Part shown: piece after piece, positions 1-8,743 of the stretch
Numbering within the stretch: the stretch's first letter is position 1
How the letters are laid out: each line of letters starts with the position of its first letter
Source of the DNA: Panacagrimonas sp.
GTDB taxonomy: Bacteria > Pseudomonadota > Gammaproteobacteria > Nevskiales > Nevskiaceae
Length of the DNA stretch: 14,394 nt
Direction: 5' to 3'
NCBI GenBank assembly: GCA_021773655.1
Contig: JAJFJX010000477.1
Location: 1 to 14,394, forward strand
Translations under genes and position numbers: made by a program
The notes under the pieces: model-generated
What the model saw: the letters and a program-made list of their open reading frames with translations, nothing else
Databases searched by the model: none
What the model was told of the DNA's origin: nothing

Positions 1-1505
1 ACCTTGAAGTCCATGTCGCCGAGATGATCCTCATCCCCGAGGATGTCGGTGAGCACGGCGAACTTGGTGCCTTCCAGGATCAGGCCCATGGCCACGCCGG
101 CCACCGGCGACTTGATCGGCACCCCGGCGTCCATCATCGACAGACATGAGCTGCATACCGTGGCCATGGAGGACGAGCCGTTGGACTCCAGTGTCTCGGC
201 CACCACGCGCACCACGTACGGGAATTCCTTGTCCAGATCCGGCATCACGCCGGCCAGCCCACGCTTGGCCAGGCGTCCGTGGCCGATCTCGCGCCGCTTG
301 GGCGCATTGACGCGACCGGTTTCGCCGACGCAGAACGGCGCAAAGTTGTAGTTGAGCATGAAGGGTTCGCGCGACTCGCCTTCCATGGCGTCGATCAGCT
401 GTGCGTCCTTGCCGGTGCCCAGCGTGGTCACCGCCAGCACCTGGGTTTCGCCACGGGTGAAGATCGCCGAACCGTGGGTGCGCGGCAGCACGCCGGCGGA
501 GATGCTGATGGGTCGAACGGTGCGCGTATCGCGTCCGTCGATACGCGGGTGGCCGTCAAGGATGCGTCCCCGGACCACTTCGGCCTCCAGGTCATGGAAC
601 ACGCCCTTGAGCTTGTCCGCGGCAAAGCGCGGCGCGGCGCCGGAGGCCAGTGCCTCGACGGCCCGGTCGCGGACCTGTGCCACCGCGTCCTGGCGCTGCT
701 GCTTGTCGGCAATGCTGTAGGCCGCCACTACGTCCTGCCGGTAGGCTTCCAGCGCCTCGGCCAGCTCCTTGCCGGTATCCGGTGCACTCCACTGCCAGCG
801 CGGCTTGCCGACTGCAGCAACGAGTTCGTTGATCGACTTGATCGCGACCTGCATTTGCTCATGTCCGAACAGCACGGCACCAAGCATGACCTCTTCGGAC
901 AACTGCTTGGCCTCGGATTCGACCATCATCACCGCGTCGCAGGTTCCGGCAACCACCAGATCCAGCTGCGACGACTTCTGCTGGGTGGCGCCGGGATTGA
1001 GCACGTACTGACCGTCGATGTAGCCCACCTTGGCGGCCGCGATCGGGCCCTGGAACGGCACCCCCGACAACGACAGCGCAGCCGAGGCGCCGATCATCGC
1101 CGGGATGTCGGCGTCGACCTCCGGGTTGAGTGACAGCACCGTGGCGATGATCTGGACTTCGTTGAGGAAGCCTTCCGGGAACAGCGGTCGGATCGGCCTG
1201 TCGATCAGCCGGCAGGTGAGCGTCTCGCGCTCGCTGGGTCGCCCTTCGCGCTTGAAGAAGCCGCCCGGGATGCGTCCGCCGGCGTAGGCGCGTTCCATGA
1301 AATCGACAGTCAGCGGGAAGAACGACTGGTCCGGTCGGGCTTCCTTGCGCGCCACGGCCGTCACCAGCACCACGGTATCGTCCATCCTGACCACCACCGA
1401 GGCGCTGGCCTGGCGGGCGATGTGGCCGGTTTCGAGGATGACGCTGTGTGCGCCGTAAGGAAAGGAGACGGTCGCCGGCGTGGCGGGCAGTGCTGGGATT
1501 CCCAT
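1..1505 (-). CDS. pnp: Polyribonucleotide nucleotidyltransferase (PNPase), 3' end outside window
   Basis: PNPase is a cytoplasmic phosphorolytic 3'-to-5' exoribonuclease, a trimer and usual partner of the RNA degradosome. The visible 501 codons start [18 protein letters not shown] and carry the first RNase PH domain ([49 protein letters not shown]). The helical linker and most of the second RNase PH domain follow ([28 protein letters not shown], then [16 protein letters not shown] at the left edge, which contains acidic metal-binding positions). The C-terminal KH and S1 domains lie outside. The family is about 700 residues, so roughly 70% is present. The ATG at 1505-1503 is the only ordinary start, because an in-frame TGA lies five codons upstream; no clear Shine-Dalgarno is seen. 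It lies 62 bp downstream of rpsO, the standard rpsO-pnp arrangement. Confidence 0.97.
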   Translation of the reverse strand, partial: MGIPALPATPATVSFPYGAHSVILETGHIARQASASVVVRMDDTVVLVTAVARKEARPDQSFFPLTVDFMERAYAGGRIPGGFFKREGRPSERETLTCRLIDRPIRPLFPEGFLNEVQIIATVLSLNPEVDADIPAMIGASAALSLSGVPFQGPIAAAKVGYIDGQYVLNPGATQQKSSQLDLVVAGTCDAVMMVESEAKQLSEEVMLGAVLFGHEQMQVAIKSINELVAAVGKPRWQWSAPDTGKELAEALEAYRQDVVAAYSIADKQQRQDAVAQVRDRAVEALASGAAPRFAADKLKGVFHDLEAEVVRGRILDGHPRIDGRDTRTVRPISISAGVLPRTHGSAIFTRGETQVLAVTTLGTGKDAQLIDAMEGESREPFMLNYNFAPFCVGETGRVNAPKRREIGHGRLAKRGLAGVMPDLDKEFPYVVRVVAETLESNGSSSMATVCSSCLSMMDAGVPIKSPVAGVAMGLILEGTKFAVLTDILGDEDHLGDMDFK

Positions 1506-1567
1506 GATCAGGAGCGCTCAGTTGGAGGACGAATGGAGGGCCGCGCGAAAAACAACAGCGCCGCGTA

Positions 1568-1837
1568 TCAGCGCCGCAATCCGAGCGTGGCGATCAACTG
1601 CGTGTAGCGCGACTCGTCCTTGCGCTTGAGGTAGTCCAGCAGGCTGCGGCGCTGGTTGACCAACTTGAGCAGCCCACGGCGGGAATGGTGATCCTTGCCG
1701 TGCTTCTGGAAGTGTCCGCCAAGATCGACGATGCGCGCCGACAGCAGTGCCACCTGCACCTCGGGCGAGCCCGTGTCGCCCTTGCCGCGGGCGTGCTGCT
1801 GGACCACACCCGCCTTCTGTTCTACCGAAAGTGTCAT
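1568..1837 (-). CDS. rpsO: 30S ribosomal protein S15
   Basis: S15 binds the central domain of 16S rRNA early in 30S assembly and helps form an intersubunit bridge. The 89-residue product is the usual family length. It shows [17 protein letters not shown] (about residues 21-37), the [22 protein letters not shown]-binding region (about 45-63) and the C-terminal [14 protein letters not shown]. The ATG is preceded by GGAG at a 7-nt spacing. A strong sigma70-like promoter sits just upstream at the truB stop, giving a leader of roughly 40 nt. In E. coli S15 represses its own translation through the leader; I cannot show the equivalent fold here. pnp follows in the same direction. Confidence 0.98.
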   Translation of the reverse strand: MTLSVEQKAGVVQQHARGKGDTGSPEVQVALLSARIVDLGGHFQKHGKDHHSRRGLLKLVNQRRSLLDYLKRKDESRYTQLIATLGLRR

Positions 1838-1882
1838 CGAAACGCTCCAAACCTTCTGTTTAATTTACGTACAAAGCTCGCC

Positions 1883-1911
1883 ATTCTAGCTGCCGGCGGC
1901 GCCCGTCTCAA
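1883..1911 (-). promoter_or_regulatory. Sigma70-type promoter for rpsO-pnp
   Basis: On the minus strand, TTGAGA (1911-1906, 5/6 to TTGACA) and TAGAAT (1888-1883, 5/6 to TATAAT) are separated by exactly 17 bp. Transcription would start near 1876 and give a leader of about 40 nt before rpsO. The truB stop codon (1910-1908) lies inside the -35 box. This would let rpsO-pnp be transcribed independently of the upstream nusA-infB genes. Confidence 0.75.
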
Positions 1912-2816
1912 GGGACAGACCCGGATCCGGCCGCTCCGAGCCAGCGCCTGGGCACCAGCCCGCGGACCGGGTCGAAGCTGGCCAGTGCCATGAGAACGCC
2001 ACCCGGGCCCATGACGGCCACGTCCATGCCGGCGTCCACGCCCGGTGGCAGGCACTCGCGCACCACCGGCACGGCCTGACCCCGCAACAGCCCGTGCAGC
2101 TCGCAGGGCCGGAGCACCGCCTGCGGCCAGTGGCGCACCGCCGCCGCCAGCGGCTGCAGGACCGCGTCGAGGTCGACCTGCGAGCGCTGCGCGCGTTCGG
2201 ACAGTTCATCCAGCGTCCACATCGGAAGCCCGCCGAACGGCTGGACCTCGGTGCGCCTCAGCGCCTGCAGATGCGCGCACTGCCCGATCGCCGCGGCAAG
2301 GTCCTCGATCAGGGTGCGGATATAGGTGCCCTTGGAGCACCGCACCGACACTTCCAGATCGACCGCTCCGAGCGGTCGCCAGGACAAGCTCCGGATCCAA
2401 ACTGTTCGCGGCGCACGCGCCACCTCCTGACCGGCCCTTGCCAGTTGATACAGGCGCTGCCCCTGATGCTTGAGCGCCGAGTACATCGGTGGGATCTGCT
2501 CGATGGCCCCGACGAAGCGTTCGCGCACATTCTCCAGCGCCGCCCAGTCCAGTCCACGGGTGTCGCGGGTTTCGATCACCTCGCCCTCGGCATCGCCCGT
2601 ACGGGTGCGCTGGCCGAAGCGCGCTACTGCCACATAGTGCTTGTCGGCGTCGAGCAGTTGTCCACTGAGCTTGGTGGCCTGCCCGAAGCAGACCGGCAGC
2701 ATGCCGCTGGCGGCCGGATCGAGGCTCCCGGTATGCCCGGCCTTTTCAGCGTTGAACAGACGCCGCACCTGCTGCAGCGCCTGGCTGGAACTGCAGCCGA
2801 GCGGTTTGTCGAGCAA
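1908..2816 (-). CDS. truB: tRNA pseudouridine(55) synthase TruB (true start probably upstream)
   Basis: TruB converts U55 in the T-loop of elongator tRNAs to pseudouridine and also acts as a tRNA chaperone. The core is clear: LLLDKPLGCSSSQALQQVRR, GHTGSLDPAASGMLPVCFG containing the catalytic Asp of SLDP, YSALKHQGQRLYQLAR, CSKGTYIRTLIEDL and the LRRTEVQPF strand, with a C-terminal PUA-like region ending PRRWLG. Coordinates here use a TTG (2816-2814), which gives 302 residues. However, family members start about 10-18 residues earlier, and the frame continues upstream through SRPAKRSVWRSLDGIL with no ATG, GTG or TTG back to the rbfA stop codon at 2874-2876. The likely true start is around 2865-2870. 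rbfA lies immediately upstream in the same frame and rpsO downstream. Confidence 0.93.
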   Translation of the reverse strand: MLDKPLGCSSSQALQQVRRLFNAEKAGHTGSLDPAASGMLPVCFGQATKLSGQLLDADKHYVAVARFGQRTRTGDAEGEVIETRDTRGLDWAALENVRERFVGAIEQIPPMYSALKHQGQRLYQLARAGQEVARAPRTVWIRSLSWRPLGAVDLEVSVRCSKGTYIRTLIEDLAAAIGQCAHLQALRRTEVQPFGGLPMWTLDELSERAQRSQVDLDAVLQPLAAAVRHWPQAVLRPCELHGLLRGQAVPVVRECLPPGVDAGMDVAVMGPGGVLMALASFDPVRGLVPRRWLGAAGSGSVP

Positions 2817-2864
2817 CAGGATCCCGTCCAGGCTGCGCCAGACTGATCGTTTTGCGGGCCTCGA

Positions 2865-2882
2865 AACGACGGTTCAGTCCTC
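2865..2882 (-). promoter_or_regulatory. Possible ribosome binding site and non-standard truB start
   Basis: GAGGA (2882-2878) inside the last rbfA codons is the only good Shine-Dalgarno match near the truB N terminus. Counting from GAGG, it sits 8 nt before GTC (2870-2868) and 11 nt before GTT (2867-2865). The frame from GTT reads (V)SRPAKRS, resembling the MSRP start of E. coli TruB as I recall it. Neither codon is a standard start, so this is an inference from spacing and homology. Confidence 0.3.
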
Positions 2883-3254
2883 GTCGCGCTGGCGCGCGTG
2901 GTCGCTGTCGGCGCCGACCGCGTCACGGATCAGTCGCGTCAGACGATCAGCTTCACGGATGCGGGTGTCGACGCGAAAATGTAGCTGCGGAACGTAGCGC
3001 AGGCGCAGGCGGGCGCCCAGACCCTTGCGCAACAAAGGCGCAGCGCCGCCAAGCGCTCGCACGCTGTCCTGGAGTTCGGCGTCGGAGCCCAGCGACCCGA
3101 CCCGCACGGTGGCGTTGCGCAGGTCGGGCGCGACGTCGACCTCGGTGATGGTGACGCCTGCCAATCGAGGATCGGTCAGGCCATCGGCGATCAGCTCGGC
3201 CAGCTCACGTTGCAACTGCGTGTTGATGCGCAGCTTGCGCGGATACTCCTTCAT
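2874..3254 (-). CDS. rbfA: 30S ribosome-binding factor RbfA
   Basis: RbfA is a cold-shock-associated KH-fold protein that binds free 30S subunits and helps mature the 5' end of 16S rRNA. The 126-residue product is of normal length. It shows the N-terminal helix region (KEYPRKLRINTQLQRELAELI), DPRLAGVTITEVDVAPDLRNATVRV (about residues 28-52) and the C-terminal KH half LGARLRLRYVPQLHFRVDTRIREADRL. The charged tail ends QRDED. The ATG at 3254 lies 9 bp after the infB stop, so translational coupling is likely. Its TGA stop is followed in the same frame by the truB coding frame, an unusual arrangement. Confidence 0.97.
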   Translation of the reverse strand: MKEYPRKLRINTQLQRELAELIADGLTDPRLAGVTITEVDVAPDLRNATVRVGSLGSDAELQDSVRALGGAAPLLRKGLGARLRLRYVPQLHFRVDTRIREADRLTRLIRDAVGADSDHARQRDED

Positions 3255-3263
3255 TGATGTCGG

Positions 3264-6089
3264 TCAGGCTTCGACCTTGACCGTGCGCCGCACTTCGATG
3301 CGATCAAAGCACTCGATCTGGTCGCCGGCCTTGACGTCGTTGTAGTTCTTGACGCCGATGCCGCATTCGGTGCCGGCCTCGACCTTCTGCACGTCATCCT
3401 TGAACCGGCGCAACGATTCGAGCACGCCTTCGTAGATCACCGTCTGGTTGCGGAGCACGCGGATCGGCAGGCTCTTCTGCACGCTGCCATCCACCACCAG
3501 GCAGCCTGCGATGTTGCCTAGCGTGGAGCTGCGGAACACGTCGCGGACCTGTGCGGTGCCGACGATCTGCTCACGCATCTCGGTGCCGAGCATGCCGGTG
3601 ATGGCGTCGGTGACGTCATCGATCACCTGATAGATGATCGAGTAGTACCGCACGTCGATGCCAGAATCCTGGATGCGCTTGCGCGCCACGCTGTCGGCGC
3701 GCACGTTGAACCCGATGATGATCGCCTTGGACGCCAGCGCCAGGTCGACGTCGGACTCGCTGATTCCGCCGATGGTCGAGGCCAGCACATTGACCCGCAC
3801 CTCGGCGCTGGGAATCTTGCGCAGCGATTCCGACAGGGCCTCGGCCGAACCCTGCACGTCGGCCTTGATCATCAGGTTGAGCTGCTTGGCCTCGCCCTCG
3901 GCCTCGCCCATGCGCGCGAAGATCTGGTCCATGCGCACGGTCTGGCTCTGCGCGATCTTCTGTTCGCGCTGCTTGGATTCGCGCAGGATCGCCAGTTCGC
4001 GGGCCTTGCGCTCGTCGGCCACCACCACGATGTCGTCGCCTGCATCCGGCACGCCGGACAGACCAAGCACCTGCACCGGGATCGACGGCCCGGCCTCCTT
4101 CACCGGCTTGCCGGCCTCGTCGAACATCGCGCGCACACGACCGAAATGCGGCCCGGTGAGCACCACGTCGCCCTGTCGCAGGGTGCCGGCGCGAACCAGC
4201 ACGGTCGCCACCGGGCCCCGGCCCTTCTCCAGGGACGATTCCACCACCTGCCCCCGGGCCGGCACGTCGACCGGCGCCTTGAGTTCGAGCACCTCGGCCT
4301 GCAGCAGGATGGCGTCGAGCAACTCATCCACGCCCTGCCCGGTGACCGACGAGACGCCGACCACCTGGACGTCGCCGCCATATTCCTCGGCCACGACCTC
4401 TTCCTTGAGCAGATCGTTCTTGACCCGGTTGAGGTCGGCGTCGGCCTTGTCGATCTTGGTGACGGCCACCACCATCGGCGCGCCGGCGGCACGGGCGTGC
4501 TGGATTGCCTCACGCGTCTGCGGCTTGACGCCGTCATCGCCCGCCACGACCAGGATCACCACGTCGGTGATCTGCGCGCCGCGCGCACGCATGCGAGTGA
4601 ACGCGGCATGGCCCGGCGTATCCAGGAATGTCACCACGCCCTTGTCGGTGCTCACGTGGTAGGCACCGATGTGCTGGGTGATGCCGCCCGCCTCGCCCGC
4701 GGCGACCCGCGTCTTGCGGATGTAGTCGAGCAGCGAGGTCTTGCCGTGATCGACATGGCCCATGATGGTGACCACCGGCGGACGCGCCTCCAGCGGAACA
4801 TCCTTCTTCTCGCCCTCCACCGCCTGCAGCAGGCCTTCTTCGAACTCGGTCTCCTTGACCACCCGCGCCTTGTGGCCGAGCTCCTCGACCATCAGCACCG
4901 CGGTGTCCTGATCCAGCATCTGGTTGATGGTGGCCATGACCCCGTTCTTCATCATGACCTTGATCAGCTCGGTGGCCTTGACCGCCATGCGGTTGGCAAG
5001 ATCGGCCACGGTGATGCCTTCAGGCACCTCGACCTCGCGAACCACCGGCGCCACCGGGCGTTCGAACTGGTGGGCATTGTCCACGCGCACCTGACCGGTC
5101 GGCTTGCGACGCTTCTTGTCGCGTTTGCCGCCCTTGCCTTCGGCGACGTGCAGCTCGACGCGCTGGTTGGCGCGTCCGCGATCACGATCCGCGGCGCCGG
5201 GCTTCTTGGCTGCCGGCGGCGGCGCGGCGGGCACGACGGTGCCGGGAGGCGGCTGATTGGCGCGCGCCTCGGTCATGCGCCGGATGTTCTCCTCGGCACG
5301 ACGGCGCGCTGACTCGGCCTCCGACTTGGCGCGATAGATCGGATCTGTCTTGAGTTTTTCCTCGTGGTCGATGCGGGCACGCTCACGGGCCTCGACCTCG
5401 GCCTGGGCGGCCGCCTGCCTGGCGACGGCCTGCTCCTGCTCGACGGCCTCCAGCCGCTGGCGCGTGGCTTCCTGTTCGGCCTGTGCCTCGGCCTCGGACT
5501 GTTCGGGTCCGGCGCCATCGGGCTCAGCCGCCACTTCGGCCGCGATCGGAGCTTCGGTCGGAGTTTCGGCCTGCGGTTCGGTTTGCGATTCGGTTTGCGA
5601 TTCGGTTTCGACGGATGCCTCGACCGGGGCCTGCTCGGCCACGGTCTTCTTTGCCTGCGCCTGCGCCTCGGACTCTGCCGCGGCGGCCGCGATTGCCGCC
5701 TCGTCGATCACCTCTGCGGGTCGCGACTCGGCCGGCGGCGCATCGGAGACGCCGGAGCCCATCATGGCGTCGGCCTTGAGCACGCGCTTCTTGCGGACCT
5801 CGACACTGACGGTCTTGGTGGGCAGCCCGCGGGCGCCTCCGAGACGCAGCTCCGAGGTTTCCTTGCGCTTGAGCGTGATCCGCGACGGCGACGCGGCCGA
5901 AGGATTCGCCGTGCTGATCGGTGCGCGGGTCTTCTGGCGCAGATAATTGAGCAGGGCGATCTTGTCGTTCGAAGACAGCGGCGAGGCAGCGTTCTGAGCT
6001 GCCACGCCGGCCTCCTTGAGTTGCGCCAGCAGCTCGGCGACAGGTCGCTTGAGCTCCTCGGCAAAATTCTGCACGGTTACGTTGGACAT
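3264..6089 (-). CDS. infB: Translation initiation factor IF-2
   Basis: IF2 is the GTPase that places fMet-tRNA on the 30S subunit and promotes subunit joining. The 941 residues begin with an IF2_N domain (about 1-52). A long low-complexity, Ala/Glu/Gln-rich and helical charged linker follows (about 130-280), then a basic stretch [13 protein letters not shown] (318-330) and a second IF2_N-like domain (about 350-405). The G domain has G1 GHVDHGKT (444-451), DTPGH (490-494), TKID (544-547) and a G5-like SSVTG (580-584). C-terminal domains follow to KVEA. The product is longer than the approximately 890-residue E. coli protein, as expected from the variable linker. The ATG is 30 bp after nusA. 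Its substrate tRNA-fMet is encoded at the head of the same cluster. Confidence 0.99.
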   Translation of the reverse strand: MSNVTVQNFAEELKRPVAELLAQLKEAGVAAQNAASPLSSNDKIALLNYLRQKTRAPISTANPSAASPSRITLKRKETSELRLGGARGLPTKTVSVEVRKKRVLKADAMMGSGVSDAPPAESRPAEVIDEAAIAAAAAESEAQAQAKKTVAEQAPVEASVETESQTESQTEPQAETPTEAPIAAEVAAEPDGAGPEQSEAEAQAEQEATRQRLEAVEQEQAVARQAAAQAEVEARERARIDHEEKLKTDPIYRAKSEAESARRRAEENIRRMTEARANQPPPGTVVPAAPPPAAKKPGAADRDRGRANQRVELHVAEGKGGKRDKKRRKPTGQVRVDNAHQFERPVAPVVREVEVPEGITVADLANRMAVKATELIKVMMKNGVMATINQMLDQDTAVLMVEELGHKARVVKETEFEEGLLQAVEGEKKDVPLEARPPVVTIMGHVDHGKTSLLDYIRKTRVAAGEAGGITQHIGAYHVSTDKGVVTFLDTPGHAAFTRMRARGAQITDVVILVVAGDDGVKPQTREAIQHARAAGAPMVVAVTKIDKADADLNRVKNDLLKEEVVAEEYGGDVQVVGVSSVTGQGVDELLDAILLQAEVLELKAPVDVPARGQVVESSLEKGRGPVATVLVRAGTLRQGDVVLTGPHFGRVRAMFDEAGKPVKEAGPSIPVQVLGLSGVPDAGDDIVVVADERKARELAILRESKQREQKIAQSQTVRMDQIFARMGEAEGEAKQLNLMIKADVQGSAEALSESLRKIPSAEVRVNVLASTIGGISESDVDLALASKAIIIGFNVRADSVARKRIQDSGIDVRYYSIIYQVIDDVTDAITGMLGTEMREQIVGTAQVRDVFRSSTLGNIAGCLVVDGSVQKSLPIRVLRNQTVIYEGVLESLRRFKDDVQKVEAGTECGIGVKNYNDVKAGDQIECFDRIEVRRTVKVEA
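5574..5609. repeat. Three tandem 12-bp units inside infB
   Basis: On the plus strand three 12-bp units lie end to end: CGGTTCGGTTTG (5574-5585), CGATTCGGTTTG (5586-5597) and CGATTCGGTTTC (5598-5609). Read on the coding strand they give the repeated Gln-Thr-Glu-Ser/Pro peptide of the IF2 linker (about residues 163-174). The unit length is a multiple of three, so copy-number change would keep the frame. Confidence 0.9.
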
Positions 6090-6119
6090 GATCTCGTCAG
6101 TTGGAAGTGGGCGGCCGGC

Positions 6120-7607
6120 TCAGGCGTAGACCTTCTGGCGGGCCGCCATGATCAGGTTCTGCGCCAGGGCTTCATCCAGCTCGGCAAGTTCAAGCAGCTC
6201 GTCGGTGGCCAGGTCGGCCAGATTCTCTGCAGTCAGGATGCCCGCACCCGCCAGGGTGTAGGCCAGCTCTTCGTCCATGCCATCGACCTCCAGCAGATCT
6301 TCGGCCGGGGCGACGTCGGCGGCGCGTTCGGCCTTGGCGATGGCCTTGGTCAGCAACACGTCCTGGGCACGGCTGCGCAGCTCCTCGACGATGCCCTCGT
6401 CGAATTCCTCGATCTGCAGCAGCTCCTCGGTCGGCACGTAAGCGACCTCTTCGAGCGTGGTGAAACCCTCGTCGACCAGAACCCCGGCGACTTCGGCATC
6501 CACATCCAGCTCCCGCATGAAAACTTCGAGAATCCCGCGATTCTCCTCGTCCTTCTTCGATTCCAGGTCGGCGGTGGTCATCACGTTGATGACCCAGCCG
6601 GTGAGCTCGGACGCCAGCCGGACGTTCTGGCCGAGACGGCCGATGGCCTGCGCCAGCTTGTCCTCCACCACGCCGATCGACATCGCGTGGGCATCTTCGT
6701 CGATCACCACGTTCTCGACCTCGGCCGGCGCCATGGCGTTGATCACGAACTGCGCAGGATTTTCGTCCCAGGGCACGATGTCCACACGCTCGCCCGCCAG
6801 TTCGTTGCTCACGCTCTGGACGCGGGAGCCACGCATGCCCACGCAGGCGCCGACCGGATCGATCCGCTTGTCCTTGGCCTGCACCGCGATCTTGGCCCGC
6901 AGCCCGGGGTCGCGCGCTGCGCCCTTGAGTTCGATCAGACCCTGCGCGATCTCCGGCACCTCGATCTTGAACAGCTCCATCAGGAGCTCCGGAGCGTTGC
7001 GCGACATGAACAGCTGCGGTCCGCGGACCTGCGGGCTGACCTCGTAGAGATAGCCGCGAATGCGGTCGCCCGGACGCGCCGGCTCGCGCGGGATCAGGTG
7101 TTCACGCGGAATGATCGCCTCGGCGTTGCCGCCGAGATCGACGATCACTGCGCCCCGCTCGAGGCGCTTGATCAGGCCGGTGAGCAACTCGCCGACCCGA
7201 TCCTTGTAGGCCTCGACGATCTGCGCACGCTCGGCTTCGCGCACCTTCTGCACGATCACCTGCTTGGCACGCTGCGCGCCGATGCGCCCGAAGTCGATCG
7301 AGTCGATCTTCTTCTCGATGACGTCGCCGGGCTCGATGCCGGGCCGTTCCTTGAGCGCGTAGGTCAGCTTGATCTGGCGCTCCGGAAACTCGAACTCTTC
7401 GCTGTCGTCCTCCAGCACCGTCCAGCGTCGGAACGACTCATAACTGCCGGTCTCGCGATTGATCGACACCCGGATGTCGGACTCATCGCCGTGCTGCTCC
7501 TTGGAAGCAGAAGCCAGCGCGGCTTCGAGCGCCTCGTAGATGATGTCCTTGTCGACACCCTTCTCGTTGGAGACCACATCGGCCATCAACAGAATGTTCT
7601 TGTTCAC
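6120..7607 (-). CDS. nusA: Transcription termination/antitermination factor NusA
   Basis: NusA binds RNA polymerase and nascent RNA and modulates pausing, intrinsic termination and rRNA antitermination. The 495 residues match the E. coli length. Domains in order are the polymerase-binding N-terminal domain (1-about 125; LLMADVVSNEKGVDKDIIYEALEAALA), S1 (about 135-200; GAVIVDLGGNAEAIIPREHLIP), KH1 (about 225-285; DPVGACVGMRGSRVQSVSNELAGERVDIV) and KH2 (about 290-345; AIGRLGQNVRLASELTGW). Two acidic C-terminal repeats (about 365-490) each have a helix-hairpin-helix pattern. The GTG start (7607-7605) overlaps the rimP stop as GTGA, which implies translational coupling. The retained acidic repeats indicate the enterobacterial type that interacts with the alpha-subunit C-terminal domain. 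Confidence 0.99.
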   Translation of the reverse strand: MNKNILLMADVVSNEKGVDKDIIYEALEAALASASKEQHGDESDIRVSINRETGSYESFRRWTVLEDDSEEFEFPERQIKLTYALKERPGIEPGDVIEKKIDSIDFGRIGAQRAKQVIVQKVREAERAQIVEAYKDRVGELLTGLIKRLERGAVIVDLGGNAEAIIPREHLIPREPARPGDRIRGYLYEVSPQVRGPQLFMSRNAPELLMELFKIEVPEIAQGLIELKGAARDPGLRAKIAVQAKDKRIDPVGACVGMRGSRVQSVSNELAGERVDIVPWDENPAQFVINAMAPAEVENVVIDEDAHAMSIGVVEDKLAQAIGRLGQNVRLASELTGWVINVMTTADLESKKDEENRGILEVFMRELDVDAEVAGVLVDEGFTTLEEVAYVPTEELLQIEEFDEGIVEELRSRAQDVLLTKAIAKAERAADVAPAEDLLEVDGMDEELAYTLAGAGILTAENLADLATDELLELAELDEALAQNLIMAARQKVYA

Positions 7608-8095
7608 GACTCACCCTCGGCCGTTCGAATGGAGTAATTGGGAACCAGCCGCGCCCGCGCGATGGCGTTGAACGCCAGTTCGGTCTCGCCATGGTCGGTG
7701 GCCAGGCGCACGCCCTGCTCCGTAGCGCCGGCAATGCGACCGACAAACCGCCGCTGGCCGTTGAGCGGCAATGTCAGCTCGACACGCGCCTTTTCGCCGC
7801 GGAATCGGGTGAAGTGGGATGGCTTGGTCAGCGGCCGGTCCAGGCCGGGAGACGACACCTCGAGCTGGTAGGGCGTGCGGATCGGGTCGTCGACGTCCAG
7901 TTGCGCCGCCACCTCGCGGCTGACGACTTCGCAGTCGCCCAGCGTGACGCCGGCGCCGGGCGCATCGCCCGGACGGTCAATGTACAGACGAAGGATGGCG
8001 GCGTTGCCCTGGGGCATGAATTCGAGCAACACGAGTTCGTAGCCGATTGATTCGACCAGGGGTTCAATCAAATCTTGCAGACGATCCTGCTGCAC
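7604..8095 (-). CDS. rimP: Ribosome maturation factor RimP
   Basis: RimP acts in the cytoplasm in late 30S subunit maturation. The 163-residue protein shows the N-terminal alpha/beta domain (IEPLVESIGYELVLLEF, LRLYIDRPGD) and the conserved SSPGLDRPLTKPSHFTRF motif (about 81-98). An Sm-like C-terminal barrel follows (KARVELTLPLNGQRRFVGRI). The start is GTG at 8095-8093, chosen because GGAG lies 5 nt upstream and the frame matches the family; an ATG at 8097 is out of frame. Only about 20 bp separate the start from the terminator U-tract, leaving little room for a separate promoter. rimP is therefore probably transcribed by read-through from the tRNA-fMet promoter. Confidence 0.97.
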   Translation of the reverse strand: MQQDRLQDLIEPLVESIGYELVLLEFMPQGNAAILRLYIDRPGDAPGAGVTLGDCEVVSREVAAQLDVDDPIRTPYQLEVSSPGLDRPLTKPSHFTRFRGEKARVELTLPLNGQRRFVGRIAGATEQGVRLATDHGETELAFNAIARARLVPNYSIRTAEGES

Positions 8096-8115
8096 ATACG
8101 CTCCATCTAGCGGAC

Positions 8116-8142
8116 AAAATAAAAAAGGCCCACGCGGGGCCT
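8116..8142 (-). terminator. Intrinsic terminator/attenuator between tRNA-fMet and rimP
   Basis: On the minus strand, AGGCCC (8142-8137) pairs with GGGCCT (8131-8126) around a 5-nt loop CGCGT. It is followed directly by TTTTTTATTTT (the last stem T plus the T-tract down to 8116). The orientation fits transcripts from the tRNA-fMet promoter. Because rimP starts only 20 nt further on, this looks like an attenuator separating the abundant tRNA from the rimP-nusA-infB message. Confidence 0.85.
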
Positions 8143-8156
8143 GGTTCCAACAATGT

Positions 8157-8233
<77 letters not shown>

Positions 8234-8247
8234 CCAGACAGACGACG

Positions 8248-8276
8248 AGTATATGGGCCGCCCGGAAATGCCGCAA
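8248..8276 (-). promoter_or_regulatory. Promoter of tRNA-fMet and rimP-nusA-infB
   Basis: On the minus strand TTGCGG (8276-8271) and TATACT (8253-8248, 5/6 to TATAAT) are separated by 17 bp. Transcription would start near 8241, a few bases before the tRNA 5' end at 8233. This is the only convincing promoter found upstream of the cluster. Confidence 0.7.
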
Positions 8277-8383
8277 TGGATATCTCGTACCCGACTAAAA
8301 TATAAGGCATTTCAACGGCGGCGAAGCGAACGTGGCGCCGTTCATCCAACCCGGGACCGCTGGGTCACAGGGCTCAAGGACCT

Positions 8384-8640
8384 TCAGGCACGACAACTCC
8401 GGCGGAACACAACGGCCGGCAGACACCGGGTTGCGGCACTTCGGCACCCGCGGCGCCATCCTGTGGCGCGCGGGTTGATCGGCACCCCGAAACTGCGCGG
8501 CAGGCGCGTGCTGCGGCCATCACCATCCGTTCCCAGGGCGAAGCTGCTCGTGGAGCGCACACCCTTGCATGCAATCAACTTGCTCTCGATGGTGTTGCCC
8601 TTGAGATTCGCGACCGTCCATTGAAATTCGGCAGGGATCG
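8384..8640 (-). pseudogene. Possible coding remnant, unrecognised
   Basis: In the minus-strand frame that reads AEFQWTVANLKGNTIESKL, about 80% of codons between roughly 8460 and 8640 end in G or C, and the amino-acid mix looks protein-like (later SSFALGTDGDGRST). The frame opens upstream only inside the REP element and decays into an Arg/Cys-rich tail before its stop near 8384. No domain was recognised. It may be a fragment of a lost gene or chance composition in a GC-rich genome. Confidence 0.2.
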
Positions 8641-8648
8641 AAGACGGC

Positions 8649-8743
8649 GTCATTCCCGCAGACACTGGAGCCCAGGGCCAGCCAAGGTGCTCTCCGGAGG
8701 GAGCCTTTCGCGTCCTCTGGATTCCCGCATTCGCGGGAATGAC
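8649..8743. repeat. REP/BIME-like inverted repeat element
   Basis: GTCATTCCCGC (8649-8659) and its exact reverse complement GCGGGAATGAC (8733-8743) bound a 95-bp element. The right arm also has a perfect hairpin, ATTCCCGC-ATTC-GCGGGAAT (8721-8740). One frame reads WIPAFAGMT and the opposite strand reads SRECGNP, peptides typical of mistranslated REP sequences in many proteobacteria. Such paired REPs are non-autonomous and thought to be moved by a RAYT transposase encoded elsewhere; none is in this window. Confidence 0.75.

Noticed and set aside
279..1133. Long plus-strand open frame of 284 codons
   Set aside because: It is antisense to pnp, whose minus-strand frame matches PNPase throughout; the plus-strand product has no recognisable family.
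1506..1567. Possible terminator between rpsO and pnp, near TTGTTTTT on the minus strand
   Set aside because: The preceding GCGC stems are only about 4 bp and poorly placed, so I could not support a terminator or an RNase III hairpin.
4146..7637. Two long plus-strand open frames (4146-5312 and 5364-7637, the latter 757 codons)
   Set aside because: They are mirror frames of infB and nusA, caused by high GC at third codon positions. Their His/Asp/Arg/Leu-rich products are typical antisense artefacts.
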